DNA of 43,917 nucleotides from Thermoflexus hugenholtzii JAD2 (GCA_945877855.1 CAMDWA010000019.1:1-43917); one strand, 5' to 3'; shown: positions 25,067-33,914, numbered from the stretch's first letter. Notes: a model not told the origin generated them from the letters alone. Numbers and translations are program-made.

Positions 25067-26086
25067 ATGAGCACAAACACCCATGCCACCCATGGCACAA
25101 TCCTCGCCAGTGGCGAGATCAAAGACTGGATTATTGAACGCGGCACAGAGATGCTGCGCAACGGCGCAAGCGCCGCAGATGTAGCCGAACAAGTCGCCCG
25201 CGATGTAGAAGACGATGCCGACGATCATTCGGTGGGGTTTAGCGGTTTGCCCAATTGTTTGGGCATGGTCGAATGTGATGCCTCGTTTATGGACGGCGCA
25301 ACCTTGAACGCTGGGGCCGTTGGCGCATTGGTTGACTTTCGCCACCCCATCAGTGTGGCGCGGGCTGTGATGCAACGCACCTTGCATATTTTGCTGGTCG
25401 GCGACGGCGCAGCACGTTTTGCCCGTGAAATTAAGGCGGAACCCCGCACCATGCTAACCCCCGCCGCCGAAGCCATTTGGTGGGAGCGCTTACAAGCCTT
25501 GGGGATTGATCCAGATGCCCTAAACATATTACGCGGGGGCGGTTCAATTCAAAATTCACCAGCCCAAATTCAAGGCGCAATCGACCTCGCTAACCAATGT
25601 CTCAATTTCCGCAAAGGTTCAGACACCATGAATGTCATTGTGCGGGATGCCACCGGCCACATCGTATCAGCCGTCACCACCTCTGGCATCGCTTGGAAGT
25701 ACCCCGGTCGGCTCGGTGATTCGCCGATTATTGGCGCGGGTAACTATGCTGATAATCGTTTTGGGGCAGCGGCATGTATGGGTTTGGGTGAATTGACCAT
25801 TCGACATGGCTCATCATTACGGGCAGTCATGGCGCTACAATTGGGGCAATCGCTGGCCGCCGCCGGTCAATCGACTATGCTAGACCTATGGCATATGCAA
25901 AAACGACTAGGCGGTGCAACGGTCTGGCACAATCAAAGCGCTGATCCTTGGATTCGCATGTTGCTAATGGATGCCAACGGCAATTGTGGCGGCTATAGCA
26001 CCGCCAAAGAAAATCTAACCTATAAAGTGCAACGCACCAACGAAGCCGCCCCCACGCAATTTGACGCATGGTCGGTCCATAATTAA
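25067..26086 (+). CDS. Asparaginase 2-type Ntn hydrolase (glycosylasparaginase / isoaspartyl peptidase family)
   Basis: 339 residues. The self-cleaving Thr is in GSDTMNVIVRDATG; most members have HDT, so the preceding His is Ser here. The substrate loop TTSGIAWKYPGRLGDSPIIG followed by AGNYAD is intact. VGFSGLPNCLGMVECDASFM resembles the N-terminal part of N4-(beta-GlcNAc)-asparaginases. The enzyme would be made as an inactive precursor, cleaved before the Thr. It may remove asparagine-linked groups or isoaspartyl dipeptides. No signal peptide is visible, so it acts in the cytosol. Confidence 0.9.
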   Translation: MSTNTHATHGTILASGEIKDWIIERGTEMLRNGASAADVAEQVARDVEDDADDHSVGFSGLPNCLGMVECDASFMDGATLNAGAVGALVDFRHPISVARAVMQRTLHILLVGDGAARFAREIKAEPRTMLTPAAEAIWWERLQALGIDPDALNILRGGGSIQNSPAQIQGAIDLANQCLNFRKGSDTMNVIVRDATGHIVSAVTTSGIAWKYPGRLGDSPIIGAGNYADNRFGAAACMGLGELTIRHGSSLRAVMALQLGQSLAAAGQSTMLDLWHMQKRLGGATVWHNQSADPWIRMLLMDANGNCGGYSTAKENLTYKVQRTNEAAPTQFDAWSVHN

Positions 26087-26195
26087 AGGATGAAGGATGA
26101 AGGATGAAGGATGAATTTTCGGCTTCACCCTTAACCCTTCACCCTTCACCCTTCACCCTTCACCCTTAACCCTTCATCCTTTATCCTCCATCCTT
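26085..26195. repeat. Heptamer array (GGATGAA / TTCACCC) between two genes
   Basis: Four AAGGATG units are followed by a 10-nt spacer and about ten 7-mers of type TTCACCC, TTAACCC and TTCATCC. The left units pair best with the last ones. The array fills the gap between the asparaginase-like gene and the glycosyltransferase. Confidence 0.85.
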
Positions 26196-26202
26196 TCCAT
26201 CT

Positions 26203-27495
26203 ATGTCTAACATCAAAATTCTGGGCTTTGGCACACGCGGCGATGTGCAACCGGTGCTGGCGCTGGCAAAAGGGTTGCAACACGCTGGGCATGTCGTCAC
26301 GGTGGTGGCTGGTGACAATTTTGGGGCATGGATTCAATCACATGGCGTGCAATTTGCGCCCATCGGCACCGATATTCAAGCCATGATGAGTAGCAAAGAT
26401 GGGGTGGCGTGGGTAGAGGGCAACCAATTTACCCAACAAATTTATATGCGGCGGCTGTTTGGCGGTATTGCACAAGAAATGCGCCGCAAAGTGTGGGAAC
26501 ACAGCGCAGGGGCCGATTTACTGCTTGGCAGTTTTACCTCAGACGGGGTTGGCATGGCGGTAGCCGAAAAACGTGGGATTGCTTACGCTACCCTTGCGTT
26601 ACAGCCCTTGCGCCCCACCCGCCTCGGCACCTCGACTTATATGGCGGTGCGCCCCAACGCCGAAAGCATTTTTAACAAACTAAGCGGGCGCATGGGCGAA
26701 TTTGTGTTGTGGTCAACCTTTGGTGGCTCGCTGAATGAAAGTCGCCGCGAGTTGGGATTATTGCCACACACCTTAAAATCATACACGACAGCCCAGCACA
26801 AATTAATTGCATTACACGGCTATAGCCAATATGTGGCCCCTAAACCCGCTGATTGGGCCGAACATTGGCACATCACCGGTTATTGGTTTTTAGATGCGCC
26901 ATCGACAAGCCTAAACACCACCAATGAGGCCTATAGTGGGTTGTCGCCACAAGTGCAAGCGTTTTTACAGGCTGGCCCACCGCCAGTTTATATCGGCTTT
27001 GGCAGCGCCACCGACCGCAATGCCAAAGCCACCAGCCAACTGATTATGCGGGCCGTTCAAATTTGCGGTCAACGGGCCATTGTGTCGCAAGGCTGGGCCG
27101 GCTTAACCGCCGATTTGAGCGCCTTACCCAAAGAACAAGTATGTATTATCGACAGTGCCCCCCATGCGCAATTGTTTCCGCATATGGCTGGGGTGGTGCA
27201 TCATGGCGGGGCTGGCACGACCGGCACAGCCTTTGCCGCTGGCGTGCCACAGTTTGTCATCCCCCATTTTGCCGAGCAACCTTATTGGGGTCGCCGCACT
27301 TATGAGCTAGGGGTTGGCGTTAGGCCAGTGGCAAAACAACGCTTGTCGGATATTGATTTGGCATCTGGTATCACGCGCATGGTCAGCGATCCCACGCTCA
27401 AAGCCAAAGCCGCGCAATTGGCCACGCTCATTCAAAAAGAAGATGGGGGGAATAAGGCGGTGCATTTTATTAACGATATAATAGCCAAAGCTTAA
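26203..27495 (+). CDS. Glycosyltransferase, UDP-glycosyltransferase/GT28-like (GT1)
   Basis: 430 residues, GT-B fold. The N-terminus MSNIKILGFGTRGDVQPVLA followed by KGLQHAGHVVTVVAG is characteristic of sterol- and macrolide-type glucosyltransferases. The donor motif is VVHHGGAGTTGTAFAAGVPQ followed by FVIPHFAEQPYW, with the two His and the GGAGTT loop. Members glycosylate lipids, sterols, carotenoids or antibiotics; the acceptor is not known. No clear Shine-Dalgarno is present; the gene starts 8 nt after the heptamer array. Confidence 0.9.
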   Translation: MSNIKILGFGTRGDVQPVLALAKGLQHAGHVVTVVAGDNFGAWIQSHGVQFAPIGTDIQAMMSSKDGVAWVEGNQFTQQIYMRRLFGGIAQEMRRKVWEHSAGADLLLGSFTSDGVGMAVAEKRGIAYATLALQPLRPTRLGTSTYMAVRPNAESIFNKLSGRMGEFVLWSTFGGSLNESRRELGLLPHTLKSYTTAQHKLIALHGYSQYVAPKPADWAEHWHITGYWFLDAPSTSLNTTNEAYSGLSPQVQAFLQAGPPPVYIGFGSATDRNAKATSQLIMRAVQICGQRAIVSQGWAGLTADLSALPKEQVCIIDSAPHAQLFPHMAGVVHHGGAGTTGTAFAAGVPQFVIPHFAEQPYWGRRTYELGVGVRPVAKQRLSDIDLASGITRMVSDPTLKAKAAQLATLIQKEDGGNKAVHFINDIIAKA

Positions 27496-27520
27496 GTGCT
27501 ACGTTAAAGATTAGTTACCA

Positions 27521-27586
27521 CAGGGGCGCAGGAGGCGCAGCGAGACAACACCGTCACGCCGCATCTTCGCGCCCCTGCGCTTTTTT
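27521..27586 (+). terminator. Long imperfect hairpin followed by six T residues
   Basis: CAGGGGCGC (27521-27529) pairs with GCGCCCCTG (27569-27577), with partly paired sequence between, then CGC and TTTTTT. It lies 26 nt after the glycosyltransferase stop and directly before the NAGS-ArgG gene. It looks like a diverged foldback working as a terminator. Confidence 0.65.
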
Positions 27587-27599
27587 CTATTCTCGACCA

Positions 27600-29591
27600 G
27601 TGAATATTCAAATTCGACCCGCCATCCTTGATGATGTGCCCGCAATCGTTGAACTCGTGGCTGCCAACGCCCGCAAGGGCGGACTTTTGCCCCGCAGCGA
27701 AGCTAGCATTCGTGCCGCCTTGCATAACTTTTCTGTTGCCATTATGGAAATAGAAAATGCAGAAGCAAGAAAACAGCTTACAGAATTAAAAATTAAGCTT
27801 ACAGAGCCAGAAGCGCCTCTCAATGAAGCTGAATCCCCTGTAACCCAGAACCCAAAATCCAAAGCTCAAAATTTCAGGGTTGTGGGGTGTGGGTCTCTGC
27901 TGCCAATGAATACAACGCTGGTTGAATTGCGTTCGTTGGCAGTGGATGAAACCATTCGTGGCGCAGGCATTGGCCAAAAGCTGGTGGCGGCGCTGATCGA
28001 AGAAGCCAAACGCCGCAAGTTTGGCACGATTTTCGCGCTCACCCGTGCCATGTCATTTTTCGAAAAATGTGGCTTTACGATCACGCCCAAAGAGCAATTT
28101 CCCGAAAAAGTGTGGCGTGATTGTGTGGCCTGCCCGATGTTGGCCAATTGTGATGAAGTGGCAGTAACGATGAGTTTGACCGAGCAAGGCACATCGGTGT
28201 CACAAACCTCTATCATCAGTGTGCAAACCATCCCAACAAACGGCAAGCCCAAAGACAACACCCCCAGCCCTCAGCCGATGCTTACATCGCAACCGCCTTT
28301 TGTCAATGAAGCCAAAATCGACACCAAAAAACGCCGTAACGGTGAAAAACAACTGGTCAACAAAGTGATTTTGGCCTATAGCGGTGGGCTAGATACCAGT
28401 GTAATTGTGCCTTGGCTGCGCGAAACCTATAACTGCGAGGTCATTTGCTTCACTGCCGATATCGGGCAAAGCGACAATTTGGACGAAGTGCAGAAAAAAG
28501 CCTTAAAGAGCGGCGCGAGCAAATCGATTGTGCTGGATTTGCGTGATGAATTTGCCAACGAATATTTATTTCCATTGGTGCAAAGTGGCGCCATTTACGA
28601 GAATAAATATATGCTCGGTGCAGCCATTGCGCGGCCACTTATCGCCAAATATCAAGTTGAGTTGGCCGCCCAAGAAGGGGCCGATGCGGTAGCGCATGGC
28701 GCAACGGGCAAAGGCAATGACCAAGTGCGTTTTGAATTGAGTTATTTTTCGCTCAACCCGCGTCTCAAAATTATTGCACCGTGGCGTGAATGGCAATTTA
28801 AAGGGCGCGAAGATTTGCTGAAATATGCCAAACAAAAAGGCGTAACAGTGGCACAATCGGCCAACAATGTCTATACCCGTGATGAAAACTTGTGGCATGT
28901 GATGCACGAAGGTGGCGAGCTTGAAGACCTCGACGGGGAACCCGATGACAAGATGTTTCATTTCACCATCTCGCCCGAAGACGCGCTCGATAAACCCGAA
29001 TTTGTCGAAATCGACTTCATCAGCGGCATCCCAAAACGGCTAAACGGCAAAGGCATGAGCGGGGCCGATTTAATCAATTTCCTCAATCAGTTGGGCGGCA
29101 AACACGGCATTGGGCGGGTCGATTTGGTGCAAAACCGCCTAATTGGGCTAAAAACCCATAGCGTGGTTGAAACCCCCGGCGGCAGCATTTTGCGGGCGGC
29201 CCATTTGGCGCTTGAAGAGATCACCCTTGACCGCGACACCAGCCATTACAAACAACAAACCGCGCTTAAATATGCCGATTTGGTGTATAACGGGCAATGG
29301 TTCACCCCCCTGCGTGATGCCTTGCAAGCCTTTGTGGCCGTCACCCAGCGCGATGTGACCGGCAGCGTTAAACTCAAGCTTTACAAAGGCAATATCACGC
29401 CCGTAGGCCGCAAAGCCAATTATTCACTTTATCGCGAAGATTTGGCAACGTTTATGCGCGACGAGGCCTTTGAGCATAAAGATGCGGGCGGCTTTATTCG
29501 GCTGTATGGCCTGCCCATGCGCGTCAAAGCCCAAGTCGATCTTAATCGTGCCGCATTTGCGCCGCCCGTCATTCCATTCAGCAGCAAGTAG
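27600..29591 (+). CDS. argG: Fusion of N-acetylglutamate synthase (GNAT) and argininosuccinate synthase
   Basis: 663 residues from GTG 27600. Residues 1-195 form a GNAT domain of the short NAGS type: IRPAILDDVPAIVELVAANA, VELRSLAVDETIRGAGIGQK, FFEKCGFTITPKEQFPEKVW, and the closing RDCVACPMLANCDEVAV with paired Cys. A linker of about 55 residues (TNGKPKDNTPSPQPMLTSQP) precedes ArgG (about 250-663), with AYSGGLDTS (259-267), ADIGQSDNLDEVQKKAL, GATGKGNDQVRFELSYF and SVVETPGGSILRAA. The product would catalyse the first step of arginine synthesis and the citrulline-aspartate ligation near its end. Residues 49-92 are a non-family insertion with 7-nt periodicity. No Shine-Dalgarno; TATTCT lies 6 nt before the GTG. 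Confidence 0.92.
   Translation: MNIQIRPAILDDVPAIVELVAANARKGGLLPRSEASIRAALHNFSVAIMEIENAEARKQLTELKIKLTEPEAPLNEAESPVTQNPKSKAQNFRVVGCGSLLPMNTTLVELRSLAVDETIRGAGIGQKLVAALIEEAKRRKFGTIFALTRAMSFFEKCGFTITPKEQFPEKVWRDCVACPMLANCDEVAVTMSLTEQGTSVSQTSIISVQTIPTNGKPKDNTPSPQPMLTSQPPFVNEAKIDTKKRRNGEKQLVNKVILAYSGGLDTSVIVPWLRETYNCEVICFTADIGQSDNLDEVQKKALKSGASKSIVLDLRDEFANEYLFPLVQSGAIYENKYMLGAAIARPLIAKYQVELAAQEGADAVAHGATGKGNDQVRFELSYFSLNPRLKIIAPWREWQFKGREDLLKYAKQKGVTVAQSANNVYTRDENLWHVMHEGGELEDLDGEPDDKMFHFTISPEDALDKPEFVEIDFISGIPKRLNGKGMSGADLINFLNQLGGKHGIGRVDLVQNRLIGLKTHSVVETPGGSILRAAHLALEEITLDRDTSHYKQQTALKYADLVYNGQWFTPLRDALQAFVAVTQRDVTGSVKLKLYKGNITPVGRKANYSLYREDLATFMRDEAFEHKDAGGFIRLYGLPMRVKAQVDLNRAAFAPPVIPFSSK
27744..27876 (+). 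repeat. In-frame period-7 insertion inside the NAGS domain
   Basis: AGCTTACAGA occurs at 27775-27784 and 27796-27805, 21 nt apart. From 27842, five 7-mers run on: AACCCAG, AACCCAA, AATCCAA, AGCTCAA, AATTTCA. GNAT domains of this type normally pass directly from the HNFSVAI-like strand to VVGCGSL. Confidence 0.65.
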
Positions 29592-29603
29592 AACCCTAAT
29601 CTC

Positions 29604-29650
29604 AAAATCACTATTCACTATGCCCATAGGGGATAGTGAATAGTGATTTT
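29604..29650. terminator. 18-bp hairpin after the NAGS-ArgG gene
   Basis: Perfect arms AAAATCACTATTCACTAT and its complement (29604-29621 / 29633-29650), extended inward by CCC/GGG. The right arm ends GATTTT, giving a terminator-like shape. Confidence 0.75.
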
Positions 29651-29671
29651 GGCAAAAACTTGTTTTAAATC

Positions 29672-31039
29672 ATGCAAACCAACACCAAAATCGACCAACA
29701 TTTGACCCAAAACCTCGCCCAATATCTCACCGAGGTCAGCGAATTATGCGCCCAACCCAGCGTTAGCGCACGTGGGGGCGAAGACATGCGCAAATGCGCA
29801 TCGCTGGTCGCACAACTTTTAACCAAGCACGGATTGACCGTGCAAGTGATCGAAACCGCTGGCAACCCCGTCGTCGTCGGCACCATCAAAGGCCAATCGA
29901 GCCGCACCTTAATGTGCTACAACCATTACGACGTGCAGCCACCTGAGCCGCTCGAATTGTGGGTCACGCCCCCCTTTCAGCCCACCATTCGGGATGGGGC
30001 CTTGTATGCACGCGGGGCGCGTGATGACAAAGGCGAATTGGTAGCACGGTTGGCGGCGCTCGATGCCGTGCGGGCCGCGCATGGGGGCGAATTGCCGTGC
30101 AATATTACGTTTGTCGTCGAAGGCGAAGAAGAAATTGGCAGCCCGACAATGGTCGATTTTGTGCAACAACACAAAGAGTTGCTGCGCTGCGATGGCGCAA
30201 TTTGGGAGGAAGGCGGTATTGAGCCAAGCGGCGCACCCTATTGCTCACTCGGCTGTCGTGGCATTTTAGCAGTTGAATTGAGCGTAAAAACCATGAATAC
30301 CGATGCCCATTCGGGCCGCGCCCACTTTTTGCCCAGCGCGGCGTGGCGCATGGTGCGAGTGCTTGAATCACTTAAAGATGCGCATGAGCATATTTTGATC
30401 GACGGTTTTTATGAACATGCCAAGCCACCCAGCGCCCTCGACCTGCATTACCTCAGCCTATTGCCCAACAACGAAGCGCTCGACCAACAAATTTATGGGC
30501 TAAAACAATATGTCATGGGGCGAACTTCGCAGCAGGTCAAAGAAGCAGTGTTTCAACCAACCTGCAATATCGAAGGCATCGACACCGGCTATCGCGGCAG
30601 CGGCTTCAAAACCGTCATTCCGGCTAAAGCAGTGGTCAAAATTGATTTTCGCCTTGTGCCCGATCAAGACCCCGATGATGTGTTTGCAAAACTGCGGGCA
30701 CACTTAGACCGCAACGGCTTTGATGACGTAGCCTTGACCAATTTGGGGGCAATGTCCCCCGCCAAAACCGCCGCCGATGACCCGCTGGTGCAACTCACCA
30801 TGCGCACAGGCGAAGATGTCTATGGCATTCCGGCGGTCATTTACCCAATGGTGGGCGGCAGCAGCCCCATTTATGCCTTTCGCAATCCGCTCGGCGGCAT
30901 CCCCGTCATCAGCCCGGGCATTGGTTATTGGGATAATCGCGCCCATGCCCCCAATGAGCATTTTCGGATTCATGACTTTTTGGCGGCGACGCGGCATTTG
31001 GCGCGGGTGATGGATGGGTTTGCGGGGATTGTAAAATAG
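29672..31039 (+). CDS. M20-family metallopeptidase (dipeptidase-like)
   Basis: 455 residues. The metal site is visible: CYNHYDVQPPEPLELW (His and Asp), YARGARDDKGELVARL (bridging Asp), FVVEGEEEIGSP (catalytic and metal Glu), and a late His in RAHAPNEHFRIHDF. A dimerisation (lid) domain lies at about 190-310 with MNTDAHSGRAHFLPS. The family includes carnosinase-like dipeptidases and deacylases of amino acids. The protein appears cytosolic. The malQ start follows 6 nt after its stop. No Shine-Dalgarno is visible. Confidence 0.9.
   Translation: MQTNTKIDQHLTQNLAQYLTEVSELCAQPSVSARGGEDMRKCASLVAQLLTKHGLTVQVIETAGNPVVVGTIKGQSSRTLMCYNHYDVQPPEPLELWVTPPFQPTIRDGALYARGARDDKGELVARLAALDAVRAAHGGELPCNITFVVEGEEEIGSPTMVDFVQQHKELLRCDGAIWEEGGIEPSGAPYCSLGCRGILAVELSVKTMNTDAHSGRAHFLPSAAWRMVRVLESLKDAHEHILIDGFYEHAKPPSALDLHYLSLLPNNEALDQQIYGLKQYVMGRTSQQVKEAVFQPTCNIEGIDTGYRGSGFKTVIPAKAVVKIDFRLVPDQDPDDVFAKLRAHLDRNGFDDVALTNLGAMSPAKTAADDPLVQLTMRTGEDVYGIPAVIYPMVGGSSPIYAFRNPLGGIPVISPGIGYWDNRAHAPNEHFRIHDFLAATRHLARVMDGFAGIVK
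31032..31037 (+). promoter_or_regulatory. Candidate -10 element of malQ (TAAAAT)
   Basis: TAAAAT overlaps the last codons of the M20 gene and is followed by AGCCCCCC and ATG. If active it would give malQ a leaderless transcript in addition to readthrough from upstream. Confidence 0.4.
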
Positions 31040-31045
31040 CCCCCC

Positions 31046-32587
31046 ATGTCTAAACGTGCCAGCGGAATACTGCTGCATCCCACCTCATTACCGAGCCAAT
31101 ATGGCATCGGCGAATTAAACGATTACGCGTATAAATTTGTTGATTTTTTGGTCGAAAGCAAGCAATCGCTATGGCAAGTGTTGCCACTTGGCCCCACCGG
31201 TTATGGCGATTCGCCCTACCAATGCTTTTCGGCCTTTGCAGGTAACCCATTGCTCATCAGCCTCGAACATCTGGTGCGTGATGGGTTACTAGATGCCCAA
31301 GTGCTGCGTGCTGCTCCAGCTTTTCCTGCTGCCAAAGTTGATTTCGGCTGGGTCATCCCTTGGAAATTTGAAGTGCTGCGACAAGCGTATGCCACATTTG
31401 CCCAACGTGCCAACACCCAGCAACGCCTACAATTTGCCGCATTTTGCGCGCAAAATGCGACTTGGCTCGATGATTATGCGCTGTTTATGGCTGTAAAAGA
31501 TGCACATGGTGGGCAAGCATGGAACACCTGGAATGCCGATATTCGAGACCGTCAACCATCTGCGCTTGTCATATGGCGTATGAAATTAACTTCTGCGATT
31601 GAAATGTGGAAGTTTTTTCAATGGAAATTTTTTGACCAATGGACTTGGCTAAAAAGCTACGCTAACAATAAGGGGGTTCAAATCATCGGCGATATCCCCA
31701 TCTTTGTGGCTTTTGATAGCGCCGATGCTTGGGCCAATCGCGAGCAATTTTTTATCGATGAGACTGGCAACCCAACTGTCATAGCCGGTGTGCCGCCCGA
31801 TTATTTTAGCCCAACTGGGCAACGCTGGGGCAACCCACTCTATCGTTACGATGTGATGCAAGCGCGTGGGTTTGATTGGTGGATCGAACGGGTGCGGGCG
31901 GCCTTGGCCTTGTATGACCGTGTGCGTATCGATCATTTTCGCGGCTTTGAGGCCTATTGGGAAGTGCCAGCCAGTGAACCCACTGCCATGATTGGGCAAT
32001 GGGTCAAAGCACCCGGGCAAGCCTTATTCGAAGCTATTCTCAATAGCCATTCAGCAACAGGCAATCATCAGGTTAAAGCGGCAGGTTCGTCATTGCTGCC
32101 AATCATTGCCGAAGATTTAGGCGTGATTACCCCCGAAGTAGAGGCCTTGCGCGATGGGTTTAACTTGCCCGGCATGAGGGTGTTGCAATTTGCCTTTGTG
32201 GCCGATACGTCATCGAGCTTTTTGCCGCACAACTTTGTGCGCAATTGTGTCGCTTACGCTGGCACGCATGATAACGACACCACCGTCGGCTGGTGGGAGA
32301 AATTAGAGGATGCCCCGCGTCAACAAGTTTTAAACTATATTGGCAAAACCAACCGCGAAGAGATCGATAAAACCATTCATTGGGATATGGCGCGACTGTT
32401 GATGATGTCGGTAGCCGACACAATTGTGCTAACGCTACAAGATGTGCTGGGGCTGGGGTCTGAGCATCGCATGAATTTGCCCGGCAAACCCGATGGCAAC
32501 TGGGCTTGGCGCTTCACGCCCGATCAATTAACCCCTGAATTAACGACCCAAATTCGTAGCATGACCGAAACCTATGCCCGTGCTTAA
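31046..32587 (+). CDS. malQ: 4-alpha-glucanotransferase (amylomaltase) MalQ
   Basis: 513 residues, GH77. The N-terminus RASGILLHPTSLPSQYGIG and LWQVLPLGPTGYGDSPYQ are diagnostic. The nucleophile Asp is in VRIDHFRGFEAYWEVP, the acid Glu in PIIAEDLGVITPEV, and the third Asp in YAGTHDNDTTVGWW. The 250s loop region is present. It moves glucan segments between alpha-1,4-glucans, in maltose or glycogen metabolism. The stop at 32585-32587 is the first part of the following heptamer array, so the repeat has grown right to the gene's end. Confidence 0.96.
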   Translation: MSKRASGILLHPTSLPSQYGIGELNDYAYKFVDFLVESKQSLWQVLPLGPTGYGDSPYQCFSAFAGNPLLISLEHLVRDGLLDAQVLRAAPAFPAAKVDFGWVIPWKFEVLRQAYATFAQRANTQQRLQFAAFCAQNATWLDDYALFMAVKDAHGGQAWNTWNADIRDRQPSALVIWRMKLTSAIEMWKFFQWKFFDQWTWLKSYANNKGVQIIGDIPIFVAFDSADAWANREQFFIDETGNPTVIAGVPPDYFSPTGQRWGNPLYRYDVMQARGFDWWIERVRAALALYDRVRIDHFRGFEAYWEVPASEPTAMIGQWVKAPGQALFEAILNSHSATGNHQVKAAGSSLLPIIAEDLGVITPEVEALRDGFNLPGMRVLQFAFVADTSSSFLPHNFVRNCVAYAGTHDNDTTVGWWEKLEDAPRQQVLNYIGKTNREEIDKTIHWDMARLLMMSVADTIVLTLQDVLGLGSEHRMNLPGKPDGNWAWRFTPDQLTPELTTQIRSMTETYARA

Positions 32588-32690
32588 TGGTTAATGATCA
32601 ATGGTCAATGGTTAGTGGTTAATGATCAATGGTTAATGGTTAATGGTTAATGATAACCATTAACCATTAACCATTAACCACTAATTACTA
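32585..32690. repeat. Heptamer array TGGTTAA with inverted half, between convergent genes
   Basis: Units of TGGTTAA and variants (TGATCAA, TGGTCAA, TGGTTAG) run from the malQ stop to about 32652. The complementary CCATTAA units then run to the stop of the small Gly-rich gene. Its inner part forms a stem of about 20 bp or more. Confidence 0.85.
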
Positions 32691-32918
32691 TCGTCCGCCA
32701 AACATGCCGCCGAGCATGCCACCAAGGCCGCCAAGCATACCGCCACCGGCGCTGCTTTCGCCATCGCCACCGAGGAAAGTATCAACTTGCCCAGCGATTG
32801 GGGCTGGCAATTTGGTCTTGAGAAACTCAATACCGGCATCAACAGCGCTTTCGGCTTGTTCTTGTGACAAGTTAGCCTTGCTCATAATAATTTGAAGAAG
32901 TTGTTCGCGTATATTCAT
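32688..32918 (-). CDS. Small Gly/Met-rich protein of unknown function
   Basis: 76 residues. A helical front half (MNIREQLLQIIMSKANLSQE, then QAESAVDAGIEFLKTKLP) is followed by a GG-rich tail (SSAGGGMLGGLGGMLGG). AAGGTG lies 6-7 nt before the ATG, which supports expression. The shape resembles small DUF937-like proteins, but I would not assign a family. It converges on malQ across the heptamer array. Confidence 0.7.
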   Translation of the reverse strand: MNIREQLLQIIMSKANLSQEQAESAVDAGIEFLKTKLPAPIAGQVDTFLGGDGESSAGGGMLGGLGGMLGGMFGGR

Positions 32919-32995
32919 TTTTTCACCTTTATTAATCTTTACTGAGATTTTATGCTATTGTAATTCAACAATTTGTGAAAAAGGTTAAGTGCTGC

Positions 32996-33889
32996 TTAGG
33001 CTTTAATCGCCAAAGCCACCCGCCCTTGATTTTGATCTAAGCGTAATCGCGCTTCGGTGGGTGTGCAACCCGATAATGCCACGACAATCGCCGTTTTTAC
33101 ATCACCGCATAACTCAAGCAAGCGCTGCGATTCATCTTGTGATACGCCTGTTGCGGCCTCGACAATGCGCCGAGCGCGATCACGCAGCTTAACATTGGTC
33201 GGCATCAAATCAACCATAAGATTGCCATAGGTTTTACCCAATTTAATCATCACTGCCGTGCTAATCATATTTAGCGCCATTTTGGTCGCCGTGCCAGCCT
33301 TCATCCGAGTCGAGCCGGTAATGACTTCGGGGCCAGTCAATAATGCAATCTTAACTTCAGCGGCATCATGCACGGTAGATGGAATTGGGCTACAACATAA
33401 ACTAATTGTCAAACCGCCGCGATCGCGGGTTTCATCGAGCGCACCCACCACGTAAGGGGTGCGACCGCTAGCAGCGATGCCGATAACCGAATCAAGCGCC
33501 GTCACCTCTAATTCGACGATATCGCGTTGCCCGAATACTGGTTGATCTTCGGCCCCTTCAACCGCCTTAAACATCGCGCCATCGCCCCCGGCAATGCGCC
33601 CAATTACCCAACTAGGTGACACACTAAAGGTCGGCGGCATTTCTGAGGCATCGACCACGCCCAAGCGCCCCGATGTGCCTGCCCCGACATAAATCAGCCG
33701 CCCACCCTGCCGCATCCGCGTCACAATGCCGTCTACCGCCTGAGAAATCGCTTTGATAGCGCCCTCTACTGCTCTCGGCACATGCTTGTCTTCGTCGTTA
33801 ATCAGTTGCAAAATCTCTGTCGTGCTGCGATGGTCAATATCGTGGCTGGCAGCGTTGCGGGTTTCGGTGAGTGGAAGTTGGTGTAACAT
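32996..33889 (-). CDS. murQ: N-acetylmuramic acid 6-phosphate etherase MurQ
   Basis: 297 residues. SIS-domain signature YVGAGTSGRLGVVDASEMPP, GGDGAMFKAVEGAEDQ with the catalytic Glu, GIAASGRTPYVVGAL and TGSTRMKAGTATKMALNM are all present. MurQ cleaves the lactyl ether of MurNAc-6-phosphate to GlcNAc-6-phosphate in cell-wall recycling. The usual partner genes (murP, anmK) are not nearby. A TATAAT on the minus strand (33909-33914) lies 19 nt before the ATG. Confidence 0.96.
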   Translation of the reverse strand: MLHQLPLTETRNAASHDIDHRSTTEILQLINDEDKHVPRAVEGAIKAISQAVDGIVTRMRQGGRLIYVGAGTSGRLGVVDASEMPPTFSVSPSWVIGRIAGGDGAMFKAVEGAEDQPVFGQRDIVELEVTALDSVIGIAASGRTPYVVGALDETRDRGGLTISLCCSPIPSTVHDAAEVKIALLTGPEVITGSTRMKAGTATKMALNMISTAVMIKLGKTYGNLMVDLMPTNVKLRDRARRIVEAATGVSQDESQRLLELCGDVKTAIVVALSGCTPTEARLRLDQNQGRVALAIKA

Positions 33890-33908
33890 CGGTTTTATTC
33901 AGGTCTGA

Positions 33909-33914
33909 ATTATA
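33909..33914 (-). promoter_or_regulatory. Candidate -10 element of murQ (TATAAT)
   Basis: A perfect TATAAT in minus-strand sense, 19 nt before the murQ ATG, giving a short leader of about 12 nt. No clear -35 box. Confidence 0.45.

Noticed and set aside
26085-26195. Heptamer arrays considered as a CRISPR array
   Set aside because: Units are 7 nt with no spacers, and no cas gene is near. The same applies to 32585-32690.
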